A stretch of 64,000 bases of DNA, from NCBI GenBank assembly GCA_034359265.1, contig CP136896.1:62011501-62075500 (forward strand), in the 5' to 3' direction. The notes below the pieces were generated by a model. That model did not search any database, was not told where the DNA came from, and was given only the letters and a program-made list of their open reading frames with translations. This DNA comes from Canna indica. Lineage: Eukaryota > Streptophyta > Magnoliopsida > Zingiberales > Cannaceae. The position numbers and the translations under genes were made by a program. Positions 25,206-37,130 of this stretch are shown piece by piece (position 1 is the stretch's first letter; every line of letters begins with the position of its first letter).

Positions 25206-26232
25206 AGAGTAGCCAAAAACATGATCATTTGCTGGAGACGTTCCAATCTAGTTTGGAATCACAACACCAAACGATGGAAGCTCAACAAAAGATCTTACAA
25301 TCTGTGTCGTCCCAGATCGGATTGTTAAACTCCCATATGGTACAACTTTCAAAGATCAAAGGGGAACAAGCAGGAACCAGCGGAAACAATGGCGATCAGA
25401 ATGATCGCCGGAAGGCAGTCATGCAGGGTGAAGTTAGAGAGGAGGACGATTTTCCTTTCCTTCCCAAGCCGCCGATGGTTGAACTGCCGATCTTCAACGG
25501 ATCTGACGCTGAGGATTGGATTGCCTCGGCAAAGGACTTCTTCGATTTCTACTCCATCGAGGATCAACATCGTGTAACAATGGTGTCCTTTCGAAATGGT
25601 TTCGCTGGATGCAGTGCTGCAAGCAACTGGTTGGGTGGCATCATCTAGTTGACGCTATCCACCGATGTTTCAAACCGATGGATCTCGAGCCTCCAGAAGG
25701 GTAGCTCACCAAGCTGATGCATATTACAAAGGTTGAGGAGCTACGAACTACTAATCTTCTTGAATCTTTTCTTGTTAATTGTTTTGTTTCTGGGTTGCGG
25801 ACCGACATTAAGAGGGAGGTCTTGGTCATGCAACCAGGAACCATGCGTGACGTAGTCACCATGGCTAAAATATTTGAGGCCAAAATTAATGCGGCTCGAC
25901 AGTTTCCTAGTACATACTATAGATCGAAAGGGGCTGCGAATCCGGGTAGAACTCAGAGGAACGGACTCTTATCGCTTCCGTCAATCGCGGCGAAATCAAT
26001 AACACCAGCGGGGGTAGCATCGCGAGCTGCAAAATCAGCAACGCCTCCCAATTTCAGAGGGAATTGGTGGAAACTATCATCAGCTGAGGCTCAAAAACAT
26101 CGCGAGCAGGGCCTCTACTACTATTGCGATGAGAAATTTGTGTGGGGGCATAAGTGTAAGACTCCACAGCTATTTATGATGGACTAAGGAGGTGGAGGCG
26201 ATGAACTTGAGTGTCAAGCAGAGGCAATCGAG

Positions 26233-26709
26233 GTGGAGTCTCTGGAACACTCACTGATTTCCTTCAACGCCATGTCAGGCTATTTTTTGCCCATGACGGT
26301 ACGATACAAGGGGATGATCAAAGGCCGAGAGGTGCAAGTACTTCTCGATGTGGGTAGTACCCACAATTTCATACAGTCAAGGGTCGCTAAGCATCTTGGG
26401 TTGAAGGTGGAATCCACCCCAGCATTCGGGGTGATGGTGGGTAGCGGCAAACGCATCCGAAATGAAGGAGTCGTGAAGAACTTGACAATGAAAATACATG
26501 ATTCCCTAGTGGTCGCTGACTTCTATGCTCTACCGATTAAAGGATTGGATGTAGTACTTGGGGTAGCGTGGATGGCGACTCTTGGTCCTATGGTGATGGA
26601 CTTCGCCAATCGGCTATTTGAGTTCCAGTGGCAAGGCACCAAACATTCATGGAAGGGCGAACATTCCTTACGGCCAGAGCCGGTTCAATGTAATCCTTAC
26701 GGAGGATGA
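26233..26709 (+). pseudogene. gypsy aspartic protease remnant
   Basis: Shows LLDVGSTHNFIQSRVAKHLG, the retroviral-type protease active-site region, and GLDVVLGVAWMATLGPMVMDF. The active-site triad D-S/T-G reads D-V-G, so the enzyme would be inactive. The frame ends in a stop at the junction with reverse transcriptase. Confidence 0.85.
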
Positions 26710-28135
26710 GTAACACTCAATCCTTAATGGAATGGTATCAACTCAAACTGCAACCACCAAGGGAGGAAGAACCTCGGTATGAACATAGGGAGCTCGCAAA
26801 TTTACTTGAGCACTTCCCTGAAGTATTCAATTCATCACCGGGGCTGCCACCGAAAAGGCTGACAAACCACAAGATTCATAATACCGGATGGACGGCCGCT
26901 AGTGAACGTGAAACCTTATCGTTACCCTCACTTTCAAAAAGAAGAGATTGAACGTCAGGTACGGCAAATGCTGGAGGATGGACTTATACAGAACAGTAGC
27001 AGCTCTTTCTCTTCTCCAGTGCTGTTGGTGAAAAAAAAGACGAAACTTGGAAGTTTTGCATGGATTATAGAGCCTTGAACGCCATCACCACGAAAGATAG
27101 GTATCCAATTCCTACTGCTGACGAACTATTTGATGAATTGGGAAATGCCCAGATATTTTCGAAGCTTGATCTGTTGGTGGGATATCACCATATTCGGGTT
27201 CATCCAACGGATGTATATAAGACGGCTTTCAGAACTCACGAATGGCACTACGAATTCTTGGTAATGCCCTTTAGATTGACTAACACGCCGGCCACATTTC
27301 AGTCAACGATGAATGAGCTGTTCCGACCTTATCTTCGTAAGTTCATTCTCGTTTTCTTCGATGATATATTAGTATACAGTCGCTCGATGAATTAGCATTT
27401 GCAGCACATACGGATCATCTTGGAGATTTTAAAAGCTCATCAATTTGTGGCCAAGCACTCCAAATGTACTTTTGGAGCCTCGATGATCGAGTACTTAGGT
27501 CTTTGAGTTTCAGCAGATGGCCTGAGAGTCGACTTGTCCAAAGTAGCGGCGATCAAAGATTGGCCGACACCACGCAATGTCAAAGGGGTGCGAGGGTTCT
27601 TGGGGCTCGCGGGATACTACCGACGATTCATACGTGGGTTCTCACAGTTGGCCGCACCCCTGACGGACCTGCTACGGGTCGGGACCTTCAACTGGAGCAA
27701 TGAAGCTCAACTAGCATTTGACCAGCTGAAGCAAGCGTTAAGTAATGCAACGGTGCTAGCTCTTCCCGATTTCCAGAAGATGTTTGTGGTGGAGACAGAT
27801 GCATCTGGGGTTGGCATTGGAGCAGTGTTGTCACAGGACAAGCGACCCATCGCCTTCTTCAGCCAGAAATTGGCGCATCAAACGCAAGCCACATCACTAT
27901 ATCAGAGGGAGATGCTGGTGATTACACAAGCAGTAAACAAATGGCGGCAATGCCTGTTAGGGAGAAGATTTTTTATACTAACGGGCCACTGCTCCCTGAA
28001 GGAGTTGAATACACAAATTATCCATACCCCGGATCAACAGAAATGGCTAGTGAAGTTGATGGGGTACGATTTTGATATACAATACAGAGCAGCCAGAGCT
28101 AATAAAGCAGTTGATACCTTGTCAAGGGAAGCCGA
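26710..28135 (+). pseudogene. gypsy reverse transcriptase and RNase H remnant
   Basis: Reverse transcriptase blocks are [45 protein letters not shown] and the catalytic [10 protein letters not shown] (FxDD). RNase H follows with [27 protein letters not shown] and [15 protein letters not shown]. At least four frame breaks occur (about 26940, 27050, 27393 and 27530). FFDDILVYS is typical of the Reina group of plant chromoviruses. Confidence 0.9.
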
Positions 28136-29504
28136 GTTCACTTTAATGTCCCTATCACAACCAGTGTTTGGTATTTTTGATGAAATACGAAGATTAAATC
28201 AAGAAAATGAGGAACTCTTAGCTCTGCATGAACAACAAGTGGGTGCTAATGGCGAGTACCAGGTACGCGATGGAATACTTCTGTGTCGAGGAAGGATACT
28301 TATTCCTGATGACCAGACGCTTAAATCTCTACTACTCAGGGAATTCCATTGTTCAGTGATCGGGGGCATGCCGGAGTTAACCGAACCTACCACCGAGTTG
28401 CAGCCAACTTCTTTTGGAGAGGGATGAGGGCTGACGTTCGAAAATTTCTAAGCGAATGTTAGACATGTCAAAGGATGAAAGGCGAGCAGCTGTTGCCAGC
28501 GGGCATGCTTCAACCATTGCCTATACCAGAGGCAGTTTTCGAAGACATGGTCATGGACTTTATCACTAGGCTACTTGCTTCCAATGGAAAGTCAGCCATC
28601 CTAGTGGTAGTGGATCGGCTGACGAAGTACGACCATTTCTTCTCCTTACCGAAGAAGTTCACCACAGAGAAGATAGCAGAGATCTTCGTTAATGGTGTTA
28701 TTAAACTCCATGGAGTACCTCGATCCATTATGAGTTATGAGTGATCAAAATAGTATTTTTCTAAGTAACATGTGGCAGGAAATTGCAAAAATGCAAGGTT
28801 CGGAACTGCGAATGAGCTCGGCATACCACCCACAGACGGATGGACAAACCGAGTCGTTGAATAAGTGTTTAGAAATGTACTTGTGGAGCTTCATAGTAGA
28901 TGAACCAGGGAGCTGGGAAAAATATCTGGTGTGGGCGGAATATTGGTACAACACGTCGCTGCAAGCATCGGCGGGAATGACTCCTTTCAAAGCTTTGTAT
29001 GGAAGAGACCCACCCGGGTTAATCAAATATTCGGGAGGAACTTCCAAGAATTCCAAAGTTGATCAGGAACTGGTGGCCAGAGAAGATATCCTAAGGAAGC
29101 TTAAAGATAATTTAAAGGCGAGCGCAAGAACGTATGAAGTTTCAGGCAGATAGAATGAGGAGGGCGTTAGAGTTTCAAGAAGGGGAATGGGTCTTCATTA
29201 AGCTTTAGCCTTATCGACAATTGTCTCTGGGACTGCGGTGGCAACAAAAATTGGGACCACGATTCTTCAGTCCGTTCTGCGTCATCAAGAAAGTGGGAAG
29301 GGTGGCATATAAACTCGAGTTGCCGATGACGGCCAAGTTACATCCTGTCTTCCATGTGTCTGTCTTAAAGTGGTGTCGCGGAAGACCAAGGGTACAGGTG
29401 ACGCCATTGAAGCTACTTGGCAACAACGGTGAAGTGAACGATGAGCTCGTTCCGGAGAGGACAGTGTCGAACCTTGAGGACAAGGTTCTTGAAGGCCGGG
29501 CCAT
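28136..29504 (+). pseudogene. gypsy integrase and truncated chromodomain remnant
   Basis: Integrase pieces are MVMDFITRL, ILVVVDRLTKYDHF, KLHGVPRSI, SSAYHPQTDGQTESLNKCLE and WYNTSLQASAGMTPFKALYGR. The catalytic aspartate block after SI(V)S is broken by a stop at about 28742. The C-terminal part has LHPVFHVSVLK and a segment (ELVPERTVSNLEDKVLEGRA) that resembles the start of an integrase chromodomain, cut short by the 3' LTR. Confidence 0.85.
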
Positions 29505-29896
29505 TGTTATGGATGTGGGGTCATCAGTAGCTGACGAGGAGCCTGGCCAGTCTGAGGTACCAGCTGGCAGTGTCATCGAGTTTGTTGGGAACGCAAAGGT
29601 GAAGAAGAATGCTGCAGAGGGACGTAGGCACGAAGGGGAACGCCAGTCAAATCACTCGGGCTATGCGGATCAGCAAACAGGGCCAATTCGCAATCGGCGA
29701 ATGCCACGTCGTTAGGACGACTACCAAATGTAAAATACGAATAGTATAAATAACGAGATAGCAGTTGTAAGAGGGATAATAAAATGGATATTTGAATTCT
29801 TGCTTCTTTTCTCGTCTTCTCTTCTTCTTCTTTCCTCCGATCCCCAAATTCCGAATCTGATCCTCTTTTCTCACAGTCCAGCTGAAGAGGCTGACA
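29505..29896 (+). repeat. 3' LTR of the gypsy element
   Basis: 392 bp, matching 22277-22670, followed by the target duplication ACGTC (29897-29901). The integrase frame runs on into the LTR. No clean polypurine tract is visible before it. Confidence 0.93.
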
Positions 29897-30063
29897 ACGT
29901 CAATCCACAGCTCGCCTGGCGGCGTCAACGTATGGGCGCTCACCGTCGTGCACTCTCATCCGTCCACTGGACAACAAGAACAGTTGCTCGTGGCCGGCGA
30001 CGAACTGGTGGAGCGAGCGGGGTCGAACGAAGTAACGGTGAAGCATACGTGAAAACAAAATAT
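29897..30063 (-). pseudogene. CKX pseudogene, 5' part upstream of the gypsy insertion
   Basis: Read on the minus strand, from 29970 to 29897 it gives GRMRVHDGERPYVDA, then after a one-base shift PGELWIDV, which joins in frame across the ACGTC duplication to [10 protein letters not shown] at 22276. Further upstream, TYAS and a VAGHE-like segment may be the remains of the region that carries the flavin-linked GHS motif. The first residues of the gene are not recognisable. About 85 bp here match the fragments at 15431 and 20564 in inverted orientation. Confidence 0.7.
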
Positions 30064-30820
30064 TAAAATAAAAAATTATTTTTTAATCCGCGTGTGAAGG
30101 CCACGTCACACGATTAACGGGGTAGGTGATAAAATTTTAACAGAGTGATACAATTGATACTAATAGCTTATGATACAATTTAGTGAAATAAAAATTCAGT
30201 ATATATTTAAGATAAAGTCCAAAGTAGGTAATTATTCTTTTTCTTTTATTTTTATTTTTATTGATAGAAAGGAGTGGACTGACTAGTTTGAAGCACATTC
30301 GGATTTACGATCATCAATTTACATATGTGCCTGGTTGAACTTACCATATTTTTACGGGTCCAACTAATATTTGGATCTGAAATGAGAAGTGGTGACTTGA
30401 TATGGATTTTTATGGGGTTACCTAGCTAGGGTTACAGTATATGACAAATGAATTCACCATCACAGCATCATCTATGTGTATGTGTATATGTATTGCAATC
30501 CCCTGTTTCTACCACTTATTTGTATATGTGAATGTACTGTCCTGATTTGTCTTTCTTTGGTCAATTTAGCCCTATTACTTTCAATCAGGAACCCCATGAA
30601 TTAACTTCACTTTCAACCTTTATTTGATGTCTTTTTCCTAACAGGTGCAAAAGTTAGTTCCAAGTTACCAAGGTTATGTTTGAAAGGCAAGAAAATAGGA
30701 TAGCAACTAATTTAATTTGTCCTTGATTCTTCTATTTTCCTATATGAATTTTCATTGCTGCTAACTTTGATGATGATGATAAGGTCATTTTTGATAAATT
30801 GACCAACTAAAGTGCCACTA
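30064..30820. other. Intergenic, no gene seen
   Basis: AT-rich spacer. 30100-30200 resembles, inverted, the first 180 bases of the window (dispersed repeat). Nothing else is recognised. Confidence 0.5.
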
Positions 30821-31120
30821 GCCTTGTTTGGAACCAAAACACGTTTGGAAACGGTTTCATGAAAATGTGTTTTCATTTTTGCGAAACCAGCGATGCCGAA
30901 TTTTGCGGGCGAAATCACAGTGACATTTTTGCAATAAGACCCAACTCGAAGGGCACTTTCGTCGACCTCGTAAATGTGCTCTCCAATGCTTTTATTGTTT
31001 TCATCGAAATGAAAATGACACTATTTTGTTAACCAAATATGTTTTCAAAAAACCAAAAAACAACTATAGTATTTTGTTTTCTTGAAAATGAAAACAAAAA
31101 TGGAAATGGTTCCAAACATA
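30821..31120. mobile_element. MITE-like element, about 300 bp
   Basis: Near-terminal inverted repeats TTGTTTGGAACC and GGTTCCAAACAT enclose sequence rich in GAAAA/TTTTC words. The termini are of the 'GTTTGG' kind common in Harbinger- and hAT-type MITEs. No clear target duplication was found, partly because the next insertion starts five bases later. Confidence 0.4.
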
Positions 31121-31125
31121 TCCGG

Positions 31126-32677
31126 TGTTACACCCCCCCCCCCTCCCCCTTATCCCTAGATAAGGGACCTCACCTAAGAGAAGTGCAATCAGTAACCCAA
31201 CAATAACAAGTGGGCAGAATTTAAAATTTAAATCAAATTCATAACTCAAATCCAAAGCAACAGTCCAACATAAGAAAAAAGTAAACTAAGATAACATAAG
31301 GAAAAAAGAAAACTATTATAACAACAAAACAACTCAGGTTGAAACCATAAAAACAATTAAAATAATGTTTTCCGACTTAGCACGCAAAACGAGGCAATGA
31401 ACACCTACTATTTTCAACATATGAAAGTCAAACGCCGAAACTGACCTCGCCAATAAATTCAGGACGTCGAGTAGGTACAAATTCATATATAATAATTATT
31501 TAAAATAATAAGGAAAATACCATAAATACTACTTAATAAGGTATTGTTACAAATTTTGATAATAGTGTTATGAATCTATATATCACAGCTACACCCATCA
31601 TACCACTCATAGCAGCACATAACACCATATAACAGTGTTATAAACGTCTGCAGCAGTTACCAACTCAAGCAATAATATAACACCACAACTTAAATGATAT
31701 AACATTGTTACGAAGAAGATAACGTCGATATATCACATATGACACCATTATAACTTAAACGAATAAAACATTGATATAATCAATTAAACATATTCTCCCC
31801 TCTAATTAGGACTCATGCGACACCTCTATCAGCCGCCGCCGCCTCCTCCCCGATTACTCCGGCTGATCGGGTCGCCACGGGAGCCCGCCGACGACTCACC
31901 GTCACCACCACGCGGTGGTGGCAACCCATCTGCCTCGCACGACTGCCCTCAATGGTTGTCATGCCGACCATAGGCTATGGCCGCCTGCGCGCATGGCAGT
32001 GATGCCTCGCCGGGCGCCGCTGCTCTCCGCAGCACCTCGTCGGGCGCCACAGCCCGTCGCAGCCAGCGCCGACCAAGACCCGACCACGAGCGGTCGGCAC
32101 TATTGCTGACGGCAGCGAGTCGAGCATGAAGAAGATGACACCAAAAATAATGCAAGATTCAACCATGAAATAATGTATCTGATCGTGTATGGTGATCGTC
32201 TCCTCACTGATGGCTCGAACTACGAATAGTCTATTGGAAAAATCTATGAAAAACACAAGATCCGGCAACGAGAAATCAGATCCGAAATTTCAATACCATG
32301 AACACTTCAAATCTCGGATAAACCACAAGAAAATCACATATTCACAAATCGACGGGAACCTAGAATCTCATCCTAAGAACAATGTTACCCTACACGAAGG
32401 GAAAGTAATATGACAAGAATCCTACTTCAACGTCCACCAACTTCAGATAAATTTTTTCGGATTCTTCACTGTCGCACGTCGCCGCTACAATCTGCCACGT
32501 GCTCTCGATCTCCGCAGTCCACGTCGGCAGCAACTATGAGACAAAAAGGGGATTGGAGCAACTTAAATAAGTGATTAGTTGCACACTTTACGAAAATACC
32601 CCCGAACGATCAATTAATTACAAAACAGCCACCCGACTATTAATATTAATTATTTAATTAATTTTCAGGGCTTAACA
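31126..32677 (-). mobile_element. Solo LTR, 1552 bp, inverted
   Basis: On the minus strand it starts TGTTAAGCCCTGAAAA and ends GGGGTGTAACA. TCCGG flanks it at 31121-31125 and 32678-32682. It shares both ends and internal words with the solo LTR at 22755-25205 but is about 900 bp shorter. The GC-rich middle (31830-32110) holds short frames that are not genes. Confidence 0.88.
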
Positions 32678-32756
32678 TCCGGCCCACACAATTGAGATGC
32701 TTTAAGGACATACACATTGTCACTTGAAGCACAGGAATCCTTGGAGTGTACATTTA

Positions 32757-33188
32757 GGACTCGTTTGGTACATTGTATAATACTAGCATGTCTGTATTGA
32801 CTAATATGTATAGTACTAGCTTATATAGTATGAGTCTGTATGGACTAGTCTGTATTGACTAACATATATAATATAATATAATATAATATAAAAATTATAT
32901 AATATATTTTATCATTAAAAATATTTCATAAATTAAATTATTTATTTTAACTTTTTTATATATTTTTAATATTTTTTAATTTTTGACCGAAGGTAAAATA
33001 TGTATCCAAAATATTGAAAGTTTTAATGCAGACTAATGAAGAGCTTTAGAAATGTATTACTAATACAACTTATGACTGCTTATAGGGTACTATTTTTAGT
33101 GCATGTATTAATTAATATTCTTTCCAAACACTGTATAGTATTATCCTAATATTATACATGAGGCTTATACGAGGTACCAGACAAACCC
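32757..33188. mobile_element. Tourist-like MITE, 432 bp
   Basis: Inverted ends GGACTCGTTTGGTAC and GTACCAGACAAACCC are flanked by TTA at 32754-32756 and 33189-33191, the PIF/Harbinger duplication. The interior is AT-rich, with repeated GTCTGTATTGACTAATAT and a (TATAA)n stretch near 32870. No coding capacity. Confidence 0.8.
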
Positions 33189-33231
33189 TTAATCACTTAC
33201 TATTAATTGATTAAGTATTATTAGACAATTT

Positions 33232-33309
33232 TAAAATCGGCCTATCTATTCGTTAGAAACTGTGAATCTTTAAAATCGGCCTATCTATTCATTAGAAACT
33301 GTGAATCTT
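33232..33309. repeat. 39-bp tandem duplication
   Basis: TAAAATCGGCCTATCTATTC plus 19 more bases occur twice in a row with one difference (G/A). A simple recent tandem duplication. Confidence 0.9.
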
Positions 33310-33539
33310 TAGGTGTACAAAACCAAGCATTTTGGACAACATTATGAAAGTTGAAAATCTCACCAAAGGTCAAAATTCTGCATAATAAGCTACCCACTAA
33401 AACATACTTACAACAAATTGATATTCTATCTAGTGACCTTTGTCCTTCCGTGTAACACCACTCTTGAAAATTATTTCACATTTGTTTCTCTTTTGCCCCT
33501 ATACTACCAAAGTCTGGGCGACCTACAAAACCAACTCAA

Positions 33540-34300
33540 TTTTGATTTCTCTAGGTGCCACAATTGGGCTCATGATTCTTGGTTATTGGAACTCGATCAA
33601 TATTTAGGAGTTTTCTTCTTTCATTGCACTATTGCTTACACATTTTGGTTCACCTAGTACGTTAGAAATGAATTCATCCATTCCGCCAGGTAGCTTCACT
33701 CCATCTAGCCTTGTGCCCCGGATTATGACTCACTCGTGTGAGTACATGAATCCCAAGGTGTCCGAGGGACATATACATCAACCAATACATGTTAAATGGA
33801 TCCCCCTAGAATTGGTTTACATTAAAATAAATTGTGACAGATCTTTTAATAATTTTAATGCTCATTTTGTTTTTATTGTTAGAGATTCTTCTGGAGTCTA
33901 TTTACATTCCGAGGCATATTACTTTCACAATTCTCCTCTACAGGCAAAAGCAACAACAATACTTTTGGGATTGCAACATGCAGTTCATAATCAGATAACA
34001 TTGGATGTTAAGAATCGAATTGTTTCATTCTCATTAATATATTGAAGAACAAATCCTCATCTCCCTAGCTAGAAGCTACTCTTCAAAAGATCTACTCCGT
34101 TTTGCCTTATGTACAAAATTGTAAATTCATTTTTGTACTTTGAGAATGTAATCAAGCGACCCATTGGGCTGCAAATTATGCTCATTGAACTTGGACGACA
34201 CATGTCTGGTCGTCCATTCGTCCTCCTGAGCTCGAGCGTCTATTGTATTTGGACCTTCACGAACCCTTTAGTGTCTATTAAGTAATTTATTTTTCTTGCA
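33540..34300 (+). pseudogene. LINE 3' end with RNase H-like domain
   Basis: An open frame at 33632-34045 contains VKWIPLELVYIKINCDRSF, VRDSSGVYLHSEAY and LQAKATTILLGLQHAV, the pattern of the plant LINE-type or orphan RNase H domain (WxPPxxxxVKxNxDGS...RDxxG...AxxxAL). The first catalytic aspartate is followed by R instead of G. Stops interrupt the frame before and after. A short run GCAAAAAAAAG near 34300 may be the degraded A-tail. No reverse transcriptase is attached. Confidence 0.6.
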
Positions 34301-34392
34301 AAAAAAAGTATTATTAGACAAGTTAACATATGCAATCAACACTAGTATTAAATAACACATTGAGGTTGATTGAGTACTCTTTGACAAACTTA

Positions 34393-34924
34393 GGTCTCAT
34401 TTGGTTGACATGGGTACTTTTCCAGAAAATACATTCTAATGATCAAACATGCATACCCTATTTTTAATAAACTAATATTTCATTTTTTCATAATATATCT
34501 TATGAAAACAATTGATATATTATGAAAAAAATTAAATTTTATTTGTAAAATATATATACCTTAACATATATATATGTAAATTATAGTATTATTTTTCATA
34601 TATGATTAATATATTATATGTAATTTATTATATATGAAAACTAGTTTTTATTTGTAGCTAATATGAAAAAAAAAATACATATTTTGTTCCGAAAATAAAT
34701 TGAAACAAAATAAATAGGCCAAGATCTCATGAATTATTTAGTCTCATATATTGAGTGTAAATATGAGGATAGAATTGTATTTTTCTTTCAAATACAATGC
34801 AGGAAGTGATTCTAGCATTTTGCTTTTTGCACAAAGTGTATCAATCAAATAAAATCTCGTTTGTCTACTTCCTAAGAAGTATAACTTTTTGCACCTTAGT
34901 TGTGTCAACCAAATAATAGCAGCC
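34393..34924. mobile_element. Tourist-like MITE, 532 bp
   Basis: Inverted ends GGTCTCATTTGGTTGACATG and the complement of TGTCAACCAAATAATAGCAG(CC) are imperfect but share TCATTTGGTTGACA-like cores. TTA flanks it at 34390-34392 and 34925-34927. AT-rich interior, no gene. Confidence 0.65.
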
Positions 34925-34927
34925 TTA

Positions 34928-35900
34928 GTAAGGAAAAATGTCTAATTCTATCTGTATCACACGTAATGCCCTTCTAGCCAAACCAATTAGCACATTTTAA
35001 GGCTCTCAATTACGTGCATTATAAATCATATATTATATTATGGGTTAAATTTCTTTTACCTTCGAAAGTTTACATTGATTCATACTTTGGTTCCTAAAGT
35101 TTAAAACATTTTGTTTTGACCCTTAAATTTTTTTAGTTTCAGTTCGTTCCTTGAAATTTATTTTAGTTCTCATTCTGACCCTTATAATTTAAAAATAAAA
35201 TTATTTTTAACCCTTAAGTATATATTTGCTTCGGAGTTATTCAAAATGCCCCTATCCATTTCATTGACTGATTTATCGAACAAATTTGTACTTATGCGTT
35301 AGTGGCAATGATATTGATAATTACTATTAGAAGGATAATTTTATTCCTTCGTTGAACATGTATCTAGGATTAAATTTCATCTATAGTTATTGATATTTTA
35401 CATCAATGGAAAACAACTCATTTGAAAGATTGGTTTTCATTGATTGATAAAAAAAATGAGACATTTTAAATTTAAGAGGCCAAGCTAATTATTGTATGTT
35501 AATTAATAGTTCTATATATAATTGGAAAAGAAACAACTTTTTAAGAAAAAAAACAAGTTGTTGATAAATTAATATTTGGTTGGGTGTTAAAGTCTATATA
35601 TTATGCCTAGAATTTTTGACAAATTCTTGAAAGAAAAATTAGAAGTAGAGGACTAGTAGTTAAAATAAACGAATAGATAAGTATATAAATATATAACAAA
35701 GACGAGGAAGTAAATTTAGGTTCCATCACTTTCAATTTTCTATGCATCAAAATATTAATTCCTATTGGGTAAGGGGTGATGACTGAAGCAAACCCTTCAT
35801 CTCCCTCTGTCGTTCCCCTTTTTTCTTTGTCCCCTTCCTCTCAACGATCACTTGTCTCCTACCTCCCTCGATTCGAGTGGTTTATCCTCAATTCTGGCTA
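34928..35900. other. AT-rich intergenic, dispersed repeat
   Basis: 35040-35230 has the 'TTTACCTTCGAAAGTTTA...TTGACCCTTAAATTT' wording common in plant dispersed repeats of unsettled class. The remainder holds nothing recognisable. Confidence 0.4.
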
Positions 35901-36228
35901 GGGGTGTAATCAAGTTGAGCCGAGCTTGCATGTGCTCGAGCTCGACTCGTTTAAGAAATGTCGAGCTCGAGCTCGATCGAGCTTCAATCTCTAGGCTCGA
36001 GCTCACCTCGTTTAAGTTTGTTTAGGCTCATTTATTTTTCTAGAGCTTGACCGAGCTCGTTCAAGCTTGGCACGAATCGTGTTTATGCTAGCTAAAATAT
36101 TAATATTTATATAATTATATATAAATATATAACTCGATTACGCTCGCGAGCCGCTCAAGCTCAATAAGATCAATTTCATCGAGTCGGTCTCGAGTAGCTC
36201 ACAAGCTGCTCGGCTCACTTGCACCCCT
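35901..36228. mobile_element. hAT-like MITE, about 328 bp
   Basis: Ends GGGGTGTAATCAAGTTGAGC and, inverted, AGGGGTGCAAGTGAGCCGAGC. The interior is packed with GAGCTCGA words on both strands. The (A)GGGGTG(T/C)AA terminus is characteristic of many plant hAT-type MITEs. An 8-bp target duplication was not identified with certainty. Confidence 0.65.
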
Positions 36229-37130
36229 CCCCCCTCAATATGTTGCAACTTCTAGTGTACAACGCTTTTTGCCCTCATCCTCTCGGGAAAGCTTTGTTCA
36301 TGCTTATTCCATAGCATGCCACTAGAAATCTGGTCCTTATGAGAGAAAATGGAACACTATATGGGGATAAATAGTATGTATTAGCCCAAAATCAAATCTA
36401 ATGCCAAATTATGGATTATTAAGTGTGAATGAGAATGACAAACTCAATTTCTCAAATCAAGCGGAAGTAAATTAAGCATACAAGTAAAAAAATCAATTTA
36501 TAATGTTCGACTTCTAACCAAGCCTACATTTGCCCCCCTCCATACAATATTCTCCTTCCTTTTCCTTTTTAAAATAAAAATCTCTCTCAAATAATTTTTT
36601 ATTTGTAACAAAAATTAAAAATAAGAACTAAAGTTATTCAACCAAGTCTGCAAATATTTATCCTTATTTTTAGTTCCCTTTCGCTCCTCTAACGTTGTCT
36701 GAGTTGACTCATCCTCGCGCTCACATCACTCGCATTGTTATTCTCTTACCTTCATCCCACTCACACGCTACTACAGCCCTACCCACACATGACCATAACC
36801 TTGCGCCCTGGCCCCATGGCGCACATAGTTCCTATCGTGCAATGTAGCCTGCCAATATCTGTCATATATTTGTTAAGAAAAATATTTTTAATACAATTGA
36901 TAATGAGATTATTATGCAATGTTATCAACACATGAAAATTCATCGAAAAGAATTATTATTATTTTAAGTTTAAGACTTTAAGTTATGTTTTATATTTATG
37001 AATTGTATATGGATAATATTTATTGACTTTTATGTATTATATAATGAATTGTCCTTTGAAAATTATATTTATTTTTAGCAATTATAATATTGTTGATTAT
37101 CTACCGATTTGTTCTGTTGCCCTTAATCTT
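36229..37130. other. Intergenic, no gene seen
   Basis: AT-rich, with no frames, repeats or motifs that can be supported. Confidence 0.5.

Larger units (their letters stand above)
22701..26187 (+). pseudogene. gypsy gag, interrupted by a solo LTR
   Basis: An ATG at 22701 starts METRAHALAEAVKIL, followed by TAG and, across the solo LTR insertion (22755-25205 plus one AGAGT), the frame continues in phase with ESSQKHDHLLETF. The gag core shows PKPPMVELPIFNGSDAEDW and FFDFYSIED. A frameshift and stop follow near 25600-25705. A further piece (25717-26187) has the VEELRTTNLLESF segment and a zinc knuckle (YYYCDEKFVWGHKC) whose first cysteine is changed to tyrosine. Gag would have formed the particle and bound the RNA. 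Confidence 0.85.

Noticed and set aside
31830..32268. GC-rich frames on both strands
   Set aside because: They lie inside the inverted solo LTR and have no domains.
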